34,456 nucleotides of DNA from an uncultured Methylophilaceae bacterium (GCA_903899965.1 CAIULB010000022.1:1-34456), one strand, 5' to 3'; positions 9,046 to 16,802 are shown, counted from the first letter of the stretch. Translations and numbers: made by a program. Notes: generated by a model from the letters alone, not told the origin.

Positions 9046-10341
9046 TTATTTTTTAGCTGGTAGATACTTTTCGATTAAGTTCATTAGTCTTTGCGTTGCG
9101 CCACTCGCGCTTTTGCTAAAGGCTAAGGCTTCATCGCTCATTGCTTTTCTTGCCTCTACATCATTCATCAAAGCGCTCAATCTTTCTGAGAGCTCTTGTG
9201 GATTGTTTACACGAATTGCCGCGCCAGCTTGTACCGCATCATCTGTTGCGGCGCTAAAATTGAATGTATGGGGGCCGATTAAAACAGGCTTGCCCATTGC
9301 GCTGGCTTCAATGAGGTTTTGTCCGCCTAGAGGCAATAAGCTTCCGCCAATAAATGCTATATCGCATGCTGCATAATAAGTAAACATCTCACCCATGCTG
9401 TCGCCAAGAATCACGCTACAATTTGGAATATCCCCAGCCACTGTGCCCATCGAGAATTCTGAACGGCGGCAAAATTGAATGTTGAGTTTGCTAAGCAATG
9501 CTGCAACTTCATCAAAGCGTTGCGGATGTCTCGGCACAATCACCGTCAGTAAATTATCAATTTCGATTGAGGCAATGGCTTCTAAAATTAAGGCTTCTTC
9601 ACCATCTCGCGTACTTGCCGCTAAAAACACTGGGCGCTTAAAGCCTAATAAGCCGCGCAAGTAACGACCACGTTCCGCCTCACCTGCTGGTGGATTGACG
9701 TCGAATTTAAGATTGCCCATCACCGCAACCTTACTTGCTTTACCGAGCAAGGTGTTCAGGCGGCTTGCGTCTTGTTCTGTTTGTGCGGCGATTGCGCTTA
9801 AATTTTCTAAGCCTTGCGCTGTTAGCTTGCCAACTTTGGCATAGCCCCTTGCTGAGCGCTCTGAAAGTCGCGCATTTACCAATAACAATGGAATGGCTTG
9901 TGCTTTGCAGCTTGCAATCAAGTTAAACCAAAGCTCAGTTTCCATCAGCAAGCCTAGCGCTGGCTGGAAGTGGTTTAAGAATCTTTTAACTGCATCAGGG
10001 GTGTCATAAGGCAAATAGCAGCGAGTGATGCGTGGATATTTATCATGGGGAAAAATTTGTTCGCCGGCTTCGCGGCCTGTGGGGGTCGCGTGGGTCAGCA
10101 AAATTTGGTGTGACAGGTACTTTTCTAGCAATGCTTCAACTAAGGGCTTTGCCGCACGTGTTTCGCCGACAGACACACAGTGTAACCAAATAATTGGTTG
10201 CGAGACGTTTGTGCCATAAAAACCATAACGCTCAGGCCAATGATTTAAATAAGCGGGTTGTCGCAGCCCACGCCATAAAAGCTTGATGGCAGTGAAGGGC
10301 AACAAAATATATAAAAGCGCTGAATATAGTAAACGTGGCAT
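9046..10341 (-). CDS. waaA: 3-deoxy-D-manno-octulosonic acid (Kdo) transferase WaaA
   Basis: Inner-membrane-anchored GT30 glycosyltransferase that transfers Kdo from CMP-Kdo to lipid IVA, starting the LPS core. The N-terminus is a hydrophobic anchor (LLYSALLYILLPFTAIKLLW). The N-terminal Rossmann domain carries the catalytic Glu60 in WLHCVSVGETRAA, and LLMETELWFNLI follows. The C-terminal domain has the CMP-Kdo binding blocks FIGGSLLPLGGQNLIEASAMG and PVLIGPHTFNF. Its 431 aa is the usual length. It is transcribed toward the isochorismatase-family gene and shares a long upstream region with nrdJa. Confidence 0.96.
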   Translation of the reverse strand: MPRLLYSALLYILLPFTAIKLLWRGLRQPAYLNHWPERYGFYGTNVSQPIIWLHCVSVGETRAAKPLVEALLEKYLSHQILLTHATPTGREAGEQIFPHDKYPRITRCYLPYDTPDAVKRFLNHFQPALGLLMETELWFNLIASCKAQAIPLLLVNARLSERSARGYAKVGKLTAQGLENLSAIAAQTEQDASRLNTLLGKASKVAVMGNLKFDVNPPAGEAERGRYLRGLLGFKRPVFLAASTRDGEEALILEAIASIEIDNLLTVIVPRHPQRFDEVAALLSKLNIQFCRRSEFSMGTVAGDIPNCSVILGDSMGEMFTYYAACDIAFIGGSLLPLGGQNLIEASAMGKPVLIGPHTFNFSAATDDAVQAGAAIRVNNPQELSERLSALMNDVEARKAMSDEALAFSKSASGATQRLMNLIEKYLPAKK

Positions 10342-10411
10342 GCGGTGATTTTCTCACAAATTGACATGCACAATGCATCTTGATTTGTCCAGAAAACTAT
10401 TTTTATCTTGG

Positions 10412-10429
10412 TTAGTGAATACTCACTAA
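10412..10429. promoter_or_regulatory. Perfect palindromic operator-like site, TTAGTGA-N4-TCACTAA
   Basis: Two seven-base arms flank ATAC. The size and symmetry are those of a dimeric helix-turn-helix operator, and the GTGAATACTCAC core resembles sites often bound by TetR-family regulators. It lies about 70 bp upstream of the waaA start and about 230 bp upstream of nrdJa, so waaA is the nearer candidate target. No regulator gene is adjacent. Confidence 0.4.
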
Positions 10430-10514
10430 ATGCCAGGCTTGTCCTCCTGTTTGAGGCGTTGGAAATGCACCAAAAAGACGCAGATTAAATGTAAAGAAAT
10501 GTTAAATAAATCGC

Positions 10515-10568
10515 TTGACCGCCACTACAAAATGGAATAATTTTGCACCTGAGCACAATATATTGTGG
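10515..10568 (+). promoter_or_regulatory. nrdJ promoter with a pair of NrdR-type boxes
   Basis: TTGACC (10515-10520) is followed by -10 candidates AATAAT (10536-10541, 15-bp spacing) or TAATTT (10538-10543, 17-bp spacing). A near-consensus NrdR box lies at 10553-10568; its core CACAATATATTGTG is a perfect 14-bp palindrome. A degenerate second box, CCACTACAAAATGGAA, lies at 10522-10537 between the promoter elements. The centres are 31 bp apart, the three-turn spacing usual for paired NrdR boxes. NrdR is the ATP/dATP-sensing repressor of ribonucleotide reductase genes, so repression of nrdJab when dATP is high is the expected behaviour. Confidence 0.8.
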
Positions 10569-10657
10569 TCTGACCAAAAAATGAGCACAAGAGAGCAGCT
10601 TTTGAAAAATGTGTAAAAGTCAGGCTAATTGAGAGAATAAAACAGGGAAGCTAACCA

Positions 10658-12817
10658 ATGTTACAAGCCGTTAAAACGCCAGAAGAAGCCGCTATGTCAG
10701 AAAATAGTCAAAAAGAAGTGCCAATGCAATCTGTGTCATTGGACATCTGGGATAAAAAATACCGCCTCAAAACTAAACAAGGTGACCATGTTGATCAAAA
10801 CATGGACGATAGCTACTCACGAGTGGCGCGTGCCTTGGCTGATGTTGAAGAAGAAAACAAACGCGCTGAGTGGCACGAAAAATTCTTATGGGCTTTGCGC
10901 CGTGGTGCAATTCCTGCAGGCCGTATTACTTCAAACGCTGGTGCGCTTGAGCACAAGCCAGCAACCAGTACGATCAACTGCACGGTATCGGGCATTGTTG
11001 AAGACAGCATGGATGGTATCTTAAATAAGGTGCATGAAGCGGGCCTTACATTAAAAGCAGGTTGCGGTATTGGTTACGAGTTCTCAACACTCCGTCCAAA
11101 AGGTGCTTTCGTGGCAGGTGCTGGCGCTTATACAAGCGGTCCACTTTCATTCATGGATATCTTCGATAAGATGTGCTTCACAGTGTCATCTGCTGGCGGC
11201 CGTCGTGGCGCGCAAATGGCGACATTTGATATCTCACATCCTGATGTCACTGACTTCATTAAAGCGAAACGCGAAGCGGGTCGTTTACGTCAATTCAACC
11301 TTTCATGCTTAATCACTAAAGAGTTTATGGAAGCCGTTAAAGCTGATGCAGAGTGGAAGCTTGCTTTCCCTGTGACATCAAAAGAAGCAACCGTTGATGC
11401 ACTAGATACTAAAGATGAAACCCAAGTGGTATGGCGCGAGTGGCCAATTAAAGACAAATACCTCACGCGTGAGTCAGATGGCAAAACAGCTTGCCGCGTT
11501 TACAAAACAATCAGAGCGCGCCGTTTGTGGGATGTGATTATGTCCTCAACATACGATTTCGCTGAGCCAGGCTTTATCTTGATTGACCGCGTAAACGAGA
11601 TGAACAACAACTGGTTCTGTGAAAACATCCGCGCAACTAACCCATGCGGTGAGCAACCATTGCCACCTTATGGCGCTTGCTTGTTGGGCTCTGTGAATTT
11701 AACTAAATTCGTACGCAATCCATTCACTGATCAAGCAACATTTGATTGGGATGAATATCGTCAAGTTGTTGCGATCTTCACGCGCATGCTAGATAACGTC
11801 GTCGAAATTAACGGTTTGCCGCTAGAACAGCAACGCGCTGAAATTGCCCGCAAACGTCGTCACGGTATGGGTTATTTAGGCTTAGGTTCAACACTCACCA
11901 TGTTGAAAATGAAATACGGCGAAGAGGCTTCAGTGGCTTTCACTGAAGAAGTGACTAAAGTGATGGCTGAAACAGGCTGGGAAATCGGCATTGATTTGGC
12001 TAAAGAAAAAGGCGCCGCGCCTATCATGGACGAAGAGTTCGTGGTGACAGGTGACATGCTTTCGAAACGCCCAGAAATGGTGAAAGACGGCTTTAAGCTT
12101 GGCGATAAAGTAAAGGGTAAAGTGTTACTAGGCATGTATAGCCGCTATATGCAGCAGTTCCCAGAAGCTTTGCGTAAACAAATCGCCAAAACGGGCGTTC
12201 GTTTTAGTCACCATAGTTCAATCGCGCCAACAGGCACAATCTCACTATCATTAGCGAACAACGCAAGTAACGGTATTGAGCCATCATTTGCTCACCATTA
12301 CGCACGTAACGTGATTCGTGAAGGTAAAAAATCAAAAGAAAAAGTGGACGTATTCTCATACGAGCTATTGGCTTATCGCGAGTTAATTAATAACAAAGCG
12401 ATGCCATTTAGCGAAGCAGAAGATGAGAAGTTGCCAGACTACTTCTTGGACTCATCGACTATTCAAGCTAAAGCCCACGTGGACATTCAAGCGGCTGCGC
12501 AAAAATGGATTGATAGCTCAATCTCTAAAACCATCAACGTACCAACAGATTATGATTTTGAAGATTTCAAAAACATCTATCTCTACGCTTACGACAAAGG
12601 TTTGAAAGGTTGCACGACTTTCCGCTTTAACCCAGAAGCCTTCCAAGGCGTATTGGTGACTGAAAAAGACTTAGAAAACACCACCTACAAATTCACGCTA
12701 GATGATGGCACAGTGATTGAGGTGAAGGGTAACGAAGAGATTGAATACGACGGTGAAATGCACTCAGCCGCCAATCTATACGACGCCCTAAAAGAAGGTT
12801 ACTACGGCAAGTTCTAA
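10658..12817 (+). CDS. nrdJa: Adenosylcobalamin-dependent (class II) ribonucleotide reductase, catalytic subunit NrdJa
   Basis: Reduces ribonucleotides to deoxyribonucleotides with a thiyl radical made from adenosylcobalamin, independent of oxygen. Cys108 (STINCTVSG) and Cys341 (YGACLLG) are the expected redox pair. The finger-loop triad N328-x-C330-x-E332 (TNPCGEQPLP) holds the radical Cys and the active-site Asn and Glu. The glycine-rich SSAGGRRGAQMATFDISHPD and late APTGTISL blocks are also typical. At 719 aa it matches the NrdJa half of the split NrdJa/NrdJb enzymes known in Pseudomonas. AGGGA precedes the ATG; ATG codon 13 is an alternative start. nrdJb follows after 44 bp. No class I or class III reductase is in the window. 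Confidence 0.93.
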   Translation: MLQAVKTPEEAAMSENSQKEVPMQSVSLDIWDKKYRLKTKQGDHVDQNMDDSYSRVARALADVEEENKRAEWHEKFLWALRRGAIPAGRITSNAGALEHKPATSTINCTVSGIVEDSMDGILNKVHEAGLTLKAGCGIGYEFSTLRPKGAFVAGAGAYTSGPLSFMDIFDKMCFTVSSAGGRRGAQMATFDISHPDVTDFIKAKREAGRLRQFNLSCLITKEFMEAVKADAEWKLAFPVTSKEATVDALDTKDETQVVWREWPIKDKYLTRESDGKTACRVYKTIRARRLWDVIMSSTYDFAEPGFILIDRVNEMNNNWFCENIRATNPCGEQPLPPYGACLLGSVNLTKFVRNPFTDQATFDWDEYRQVVAIFTRMLDNVVEINGLPLEQQRAEIARKRRHGMGYLGLGSTLTMLKMKYGEEASVAFTEEVTKVMAETGWEIGIDLAKEKGAAPIMDEEFVVTGDMLSKRPEMVKDGFKLGDKVKGKVLLGMYSRYMQQFPEALRKQIAKTGVRFSHHSSIAPTGTISLSLANNASNGIEPSFAHHYARNVIREGKKSKEKVDVFSYELLAYRELINNKAMPFSEAEDEKLPDYFLDSSTIQAKAHVDIQAAAQKWIDSSISKTINVPTDYDFEDFKNIYLYAYDKGLKGCTTFRFNPEAFQGVLVTEKDLENTTYKFTLDDGTVIEVKGNEEIEYDGEMHSAANLYDALKEGYYGKF

Positions 12818-12861
12818 TATATAAAAAAACCGTATAACTGAAAAATTAAAGAGAGAACAAC

Positions 12862-13563
12862 ATGGCAATTAAAATTGAAAAGAAAATCACTGGCTTTGGC
12901 TTAGTGACTGAAGAAGACAAAGCAAAGGCAGCGGAAGCCGCTGCGGTGCCAGCACAATCAGCGACTATCGTTCAAATGGGCGAGCCACTTAGCCGTCCAG
13001 ATAAATTGGTAGGCAATACCTACAAAATCAAGACGCCAGTGACTGAGCATGCGCTATACATCACCATTAACGACGTTGTGATGAACGAGGGCACACCACA
13101 AGAGCACCGCCGTCCATTTGAGATTTTTATTAACTCAAAAAATATGGACCACTTCCAATGGATCGTTGCCCTTACTCGCGTGATGTCAGCTGTATTCCGT
13201 AAAGGTGGCGATGTTACATTCTTGGTAGAAGAGCTACACAGCGTGTTTGACCCAAGCGGTGGCTACTTCAAAAAAGGCGGCAAATACATCCCTAGTCTAG
13301 TGGCTGAAATCGGTGAAGTGGTTGAACAGCACTTGCAAGAAATCGGCATGCTTAAAAAAGCTGGCCTAGATGAGCACCAACAAAAGCTAGTGGCTGAAAA
13401 GAAAAAAGAGTTTTTAGAGAAGCAAGCGCAAACAGGTACTGAGAACAATGCAGAAGGCTTCCCAGCGGGTGCGCAGCTTTGTAAAAAGTGTAACACTAAA
13501 GCCGCTATCATTATGGATGGTTGCCTCACTTGCTTGAATTGTGGCGAGAGCAAATGCGGCTAA
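12862..13563 (+). CDS. nrdJb: NrdJb, second component of split class II ribonucleotide reductase (TSCPD-type)
   Basis: Completes the split B12-dependent reductase. At 233 aa it has the size and position of Pseudomonas NrdJb. The N-terminal and central part (about residues 40-150: GNTYKIKTPVTEHALYITIND, FEIFINSKNMDHFQWIVALTRVMSAVFRKGG) corresponds to the TSCPD-type domain fused to the C-terminus of single-chain enzymes. A Lys/Glu/Gln-rich helix follows. The tail LCKKC...GCLTCLNCGESKCG has six cysteines in CxxC and CxxC-like pairs. This fits a zinc ribbon plus the C-terminal cysteines that re-reduce the active site. GAGAG precedes the ATG. A strong terminator follows, closing a two-gene operon. 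Confidence 0.92.
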   Translation: MAIKIEKKITGFGLVTEEDKAKAAEAAAVPAQSATIVQMGEPLSRPDKLVGNTYKIKTPVTEHALYITINDVVMNEGTPQEHRRPFEIFINSKNMDHFQWIVALTRVMSAVFRKGGDVTFLVEELHSVFDPSGGYFKKGGKYIPSLVAEIGEVVEQHLQEIGMLKKAGLDEHQQKLVAEKKKEFLEKQAQTGTENNAEGFPAGAQLCKKCNTKAAIIMDGCLTCLNCGESKCG

Positions 13564-13587
13564 GTTAGGCTTGATCTATTGCAAAAT

Positions 13588-13613
13588 AAAAAACCCGCTT
13601 CGGCGGGTTTTTT
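13588..13613 (+). terminator. Rho-independent terminator of nrdJab
   Basis: CCCGC-TTCG-GCGGG with a stable UUCG tetraloop, six A before and six T after, 24 bp past the nrdJb stop. The flanking A and T runs make it potentially bidirectional. Confidence 0.95.
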
Positions 13614-13772
13614 GTTGAAAAACGACTAAAATGAAAACGTTAGTGCAGTGAATAAGGTAGTAAGTTTGGGCAACCAGATGGATGAGCCGTCATTGACTTA
13701 GTGTGACCCTGCCGATATAGATTAAGCGCACTAACACCTCTTATACTTTTGAACATATTAAGCATATGCGAT
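13614..13772. other. Gene-free spacer between the nrdJab and pqqA terminators
   Basis: I see no ORF with a ribosome-binding site, no strong hairpin and no repeat in this 159-bp segment, which lies between two facing transcription units. A TTGACT-like hexamer near 13698 (cattgactta) has no good -10 partner. Confidence 0.5.
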
Positions 13773-13801
13773 AAAAAAGGAACCATGTAGGTTCCTTTTT
13801 T
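13773..13801 (-). terminator. Rho-independent terminator of pqqA
   Basis: GGAACC-ATGTA-GGTTCC with six A upstream and six T downstream, so it works on either strand. It starts 46 bp beyond the pqqA stop in the leftward direction and shows that pqqA is not transcribed into any further pqq gene. Confidence 0.9.
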
Positions 13802-13846
13802 ATTCGTGCTGATGAAGATAAATAACTTCGATGAGCAATATCTGAA

Positions 13847-13918
13847 TTATTTGTTCATTACGTACATTGTTACTTCAAAGCCGAAACGCATTTCTGTAGC
13901 TGCTGGTTTTGTCCACAT
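13847..13918 (-). CDS. pqqA: Coenzyme PQQ precursor peptide PqqA
   Basis: Ribosomally made peptide whose Glu and Tyr side chains are cross-linked by PqqE/PqqD and trimmed to give pyrroloquinoline quinone, the cofactor of periplasmic methanol and glucose dehydrogenases. The 23-residue product begins MWTKPAATEMRFG and ends FEVTMYVMNK. Glu15 and Tyr19 (E-x3-Y), the atoms donors of PQQ, are in place, and the length is identical to classical PqqA. AAGGAG lies seven bases ahead of the ATG. On the minus strand TTGACT (13981-13976) and TACAAT (13972-13967) are candidate promoter pieces. It stands alone: no pqqBCDE is adjacent, a terminator follows, and the upstream gene is a cupin protein 153 bp away. 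It may be an extra copy alongside a full operon elsewhere. Confidence 0.96.
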   Translation of the reverse strand: MWTKPAATEMRFGFEVTMYVMNK

Positions 13919-14071
13919 GGTGAAGCTCCTTAATAAGTGTTTGATGAATGACTTAGAACGGTTCCCATTGTAGGCAGTCAACAGATGCTTGTCGTGGTAC
14001 GAGTCATGAAGCTTGCCTAGTGATTTTCATTAAAAAGCCCCATGAATCGCAAATCCTTATTTTTTTAAAAA

Positions 14072-14398
14072 TTAGAAGCCTAATTTAATTTTAATGCGGC
14101 GCAAGATCTGCGTGAGTGCGTTGCCATCTAGCTTGTAATGCTTGTGTAGTGGCTTTTTTACTTCCCAGTTTGCTTTAAGTCCTGCAGGAAATGTCACCAA
14201 ATCCCCTTTGCCAAATTTTACTGGCTTGCCACCTTCTGGGGTAATCACACATTCGCCTTCTAAAATATAGGCAATTTCCTGTTCTGGAAACACCCAAGGG
14301 AATACAGACACTTCTTTTCCCCAAGTCGGCCATTTAGCCACGTTGAGGCTATCTAGCGTGCTTTGTGCGGGGGTTTTCTCTACGACGATATTTTGCAT
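14072..14398 (-). CDS. Small cupin-domain protein (Cupin_3/DUF861, EutQ-like)
   Basis: Single-domain beta-barrel protein of 108 aa. The cupin core runs from about residue 22 to 90: WPTWGKEVSVFPWVFPEQEIAYILEGECVITPEGG, then FGKGDLVTFPAGLKANWEV. The conserved pattern is that of the small stand-alone cupins of the Cupin_3 (DUF861) group. Metal-binding His residues typical of classical cupins are mostly absent here, as is common in this subgroup, so catalysis is uncertain. The function is unknown. The gene reads leftward toward pqqA but is separated from it by 153 bp; nothing in the sequence ties them to one transcript. Confidence 0.8.
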   Translation of the reverse strand: MQNIVVEKTPAQSTLDSLNVAKWPTWGKEVSVFPWVFPEQEIAYILEGECVITPEGGKPVKFGKGDLVTFPAGLKANWEVKKPLHKHYKLDGNALTQILRRIKIKLGF

Positions 14399-14560
14399 AT
14401 AGGCCTTTATGAATGGGGTTGTGTAATGACGAAAGGCGCTATTTTAACTGATAAGCGGCGCGACAAGTTTTTGGCTATTTTAAATATTGTCATACAAGCA
14501 AAATTAGGATTAAACTTTGCAGATATAGAGAGATAGTCAGGCTTTTATTGGAGGTCAGGT

Positions 14561-14776
14561 ATGGATAATAAATACGCACTTGGCAGTACAAAAGTCGCTA
14601 CAGAACATCATGAGGCGGTGCATAAGTCGGCCGTGCAATCGCGGGCTTGTAAGTTTTGCGAAAGCGTTAGCTTGGTGTTGTGCCCGACGATGCATGACCA
14701 TAAATGTTCAGACTGTGGTGAGTGGCAACAAGACATTGAAAAAAGCTATGCGACGGGGCGAAGTAGCGAATACTAA
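14561..14776 (+). CDS. Small protein with two CxxC pairs (probable zinc ribbon), unknown function
   Basis: I do not recognise a named family. The 71-residue product has C30-x2-C33 and C49-x2-C52 with an extra Cys41 and His45/His47 between them. This spacing suits a single zinc-ribbon finger (ACKFCESVSLVLCP...HKCSDCGEWQ). The N-terminal 28 residues are polar and probably flexible. The start is secure: GGAGG lies six bases before the ATG at 14561. A competing frame at 14580-14795 has no such site. A weak TTGTCA (14487-14492) could serve as -35 of its own promoter. Its stop is six bases from the stop of the convergent MFS gene. Confidence 0.72.
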   Translation: MDNKYALGSTKVATEHHEAVHKSAVQSRACKFCESVSLVLCPTMHDHKCSDCGEWQQDIEKSYATGRSSEY

Positions 14777-14782
14777 TCCGTG

Positions 14783-16051
14783 CTATTTTTCGTGACTTTC
14801 CGATTCGAGATGTTTTAAGTTAAGGTTTCGTAACTTAGGCGCAAGTGTGGCGGTGGTTGCCACCACGCCTAGCGTCATTAAGCCACCAAATATCACCGAT
14901 GGAATTAAGCCCATCACTCTTGCCATCACCCCAGATTCAAAAGCGCCCAATTCGTTTGAAGAGCCAATAAATAAGCCATTGATGGATGCGACTCTACCGC
15001 GCATGTGGTCTGGTGTGGCGAGCTGCATAATCGTGGTGCGCAGCACCACTGAAACACCATCAAACACCCCTGAGAGCATTAAGAGTAATGCGGCAAACCA
15101 AAAGTGCGGCGTGAGAGCAAAAACAATGATGCACACGCCAAAGCTTGCGACCGAAATAAGTAGCTTTTTACCTGCATGTTCGTAGATTGGGTGTTTGGCT
15201 AAATAGGCGCCAGTGATAATTGCGCCAATGGCTGGCGAAGCTCGCAAAATGCCTAGCCCTTCTGGGCCGTAGTGATAAACTTCGTGAATAAAGGCGGGCA
15301 ACATCGCTACTGCACCGCCGAATAGCACGGCAAACATATCTAGCGCTTGGCCGCTTAAAATCACTTGGTGATTAAATACAAAACGCACACCTTCGGCGAT
15401 GCCAGAAAAAATCGCTTTTTCTGCCACCACTTTTGGGGTGTGTACTTTGAGTGTGAGTAGGGCAATGCCCGAAGCACAAGCCAAACCAGCCGAGACTAAA
15501 TAGGCCACTTCTAAGCTAGTCCAGCCAACCAAAAGACCGCCCAATGCTGGGCCGGTGATTAAGCCGAATTGAAATGCAGCGCTACCAATGCTTGCGCCTC
15601 TGGCGTACTCTTGGCGCGGCATGATGGACGCGAAAATTGCGCTGTAAGTGGGGGCGATGAAAGCGCGTGCTAGGCCAATTAAAGCGATTGCGCCGTAAAT
15701 CCACAGGGTAGGGTCGCCCGATAACTTACCAGCCGTGACTGCATAAATTAACAAGGCAGAAAGCATGAGCGTGAATGAAGAGCTCACGCCAAAATTACGC
15801 CTTGCATAATGGTCTACCGCGTAGCCAGCAAATAAGGCCGTGCAAAAGTAAGGGATGATTTCAGCTAAACCAATCAGGCCGAGCGAGAGAGGATCGTGCG
15901 TGATTTGGTATAAATGCCAACCCACGACGACCGCCATGATTTGGTAGGAAAGCACCATTAATACGCGATAACTGAGTAACTTAAAGAAACTCAAATTGCG
16001 AAGCGGATTAGCACTTTGATGTGCTGTTTGTTTGCTATTTTTGACTATCAT
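14783..16051 (-). CDS. MFS transporter of the MFS_3 (EntS-like) group
   Basis: Twelve-helix major facilitator of 422 aa, probably an exporter. The N-terminal block VLSYQIMAVVVGWHLYQITHDPLSLGLIGLAEIIPYF and the repeat-boundary GLARAFIAPTYSAIFA are typical of the EntS-type (MFS_3, formerly DUF894) drug:H+ antiporter group. HMRGRVASINGLFIGSSNELGAFESG in helix 10-11 is another mark of that group. The start ATG at 16051 is one base after the stop of the upstream dioxygenase gene, so the two are almost certainly translated from one mRNA. That suggests the transported compound is a product or substrate of the dioxygenase, which is inference. Confidence 0.88.
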   Translation of the reverse strand: MIVKNSKQTAHQSANPLRNLSFFKLLSYRVLMVLSYQIMAVVVGWHLYQITHDPLSLGLIGLAEIIPYFCTALFAGYAVDHYARRNFGVSSSFTLMLSALLIYAVTAGKLSGDPTLWIYGAIALIGLARAFIAPTYSAIFASIMPRQEYARGASIGSAAFQFGLITGPALGGLLVGWTSLEVAYLVSAGLACASGIALLTLKVHTPKVVAEKAIFSGIAEGVRFVFNHQVILSGQALDMFAVLFGGAVAMLPAFIHEVYHYGPEGLGILRASPAIGAIITGAYLAKHPIYEHAGKKLLISVASFGVCIIVFALTPHFWFAALLLMLSGVFDGVSVVLRTTIMQLATPDHMRGRVASINGLFIGSSNELGAFESGVMARVMGLIPSVIFGGLMTLGVVATTATLAPKLRNLNLKHLESESHEK

Positions 16052-16052
16052 T

Positions 16053-16802
16053 TTACTGCTGAGATTTTTTGAAAGTGACCACTAACACGTCTCGATAAGC
16101 AGGCTGTACAGGGTCTAATGGTACGATAGGTGTTACTCCATGCATGCAGCGATGGTCATTTACTATCGCAACATCTAAAGGCTCGGTGAGTGTAAAGCTA
16201 TCTAAATTTTTGTGTTCTAAATCGTGCATGGTGGTGGTGCCACTTGAAATATTTTGGCGCTTAACCATCATCACTAATACAAAATCTACGCCATCTCGAT
16301 GCACGCCTTCAGGTGTTGGTTTGCCTAGTGCTTTCTCGTTTGCCTCAATGCGGAACTGATGGCATTCAATATGCCAAGGTGTATCGGGCATTAGCTCGCT
16401 AAAAACTTTTTGGCAAAATTTAAGCACAGCTTGCATGCTATGGCTTTGAACAGTGCTAGCTTTTATCGCCTCAAAATCGCGCGCAATGCCGCCATTAAGC
16501 GTGTTGTAATTTAGGCTTTGATAATGTGGTTGATGCGCTTCTAAAACGATTTCGCTGGCGCCCGATTTTGCATTTAAAACCGCATAACGGCGGCGGCGAT
16601 AGCGACCACCATCGGCCATGTATTCGTCGAGCGGCATATCATTCCAGCTATCTGCAAACTGATGCCAATCGCTCAATGCCTCAGCAGACTCTGCTAACAG
16701 CCAAGCTTGCATTGCTGCGCTTGGACAAAAGCTAAAGCCTGTTTTTTCAACCGTCGTGAGCAAATCTTCACGCAGTTTGAGCAATTGATGTGTAGATGCC
16801 AA
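16053..16802 (-). CDS. 2-oxoglutarate/Fe(II) dioxygenase, free L-amino acid hydroxylase family (PF10014-like)
   Basis: Non-heme iron enzyme of 249 aa related to Bacillus isoleucine dioxygenase and BsmA. The iron triad is His168-x-Asp170 (EGVHRDGVDFVLVM) and His221 (NDHRCMHGVTPI). The 53-residue spacing between first and last His equals that of the Bacillus enzyme as I recall it (H159, D161, H212). Arg237 (YRDVLVVTF) is the likely 2-oxoglutarate carboxylate binder. RYRRRRYAV near residue 67 and YNTLNGGIARDF near 99 are further family blocks. Members hydroxylate free Leu, Ile, Met or Thr; which one here cannot be read. It starts with TTG at 16802 with no clear Shine-Dalgarno sequence. The MFS exporter follows after one base. 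Confidence 0.85.
   Translation of the reverse strand: MASTHQLLKLREDLLTTVEKTGFSFCPSAAMQAWLLAESAEALSDWHQFADSWNDMPLDEYMADGGRYRRRRYAVLNAKSGASEIVLEAHQPHYQSLNYNTLNGGIARDFEAIKASTVQSHSMQAVLKFCQKVFSELMPDTPWHIECHQFRIEANEKALGKPTPEGVHRDGVDFVLVMMVKRQNISSGTTTMHDLEHKNLDSFTLTEPLDVAIVNDHRCMHGVTPIVPLDPVQPAYRDVLVVTFKKSQQ

Larger units (their letters stand above)
10342..10657. other. 316-bp divergent intergenic region between waaA and nrdJa
   Basis: No gene is visible. From left to right it contains a weak ATGCA-CAA-TGCAT repeat (10366-10378 region), an 18-bp palindrome (10412-10429), a sigma-70-like promoter and two NrdR-type boxes (10515-10568), and the nrdJa leader with GGGA seven to eight bases before the ATG. 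I looked for a cobalamin riboswitch, because NrdJ depends on B12, and did not see its conserved B12 box. Confidence 0.6.

Noticed and set aside
10342-10657. Cobalamin riboswitch before the B12-dependent reductase
   Set aside because: I could not find the conserved B12-box or the expected multi-stem architecture; NrdR boxes explain the conserved-looking palindrome.
14580-14795. Alternative ORF overlapping the zinc-ribbon gene
   Set aside because: It lacks a ribosome-binding site, whereas the 14561 ORF has GGAGG at ideal spacing and ordered CxxC pairs.
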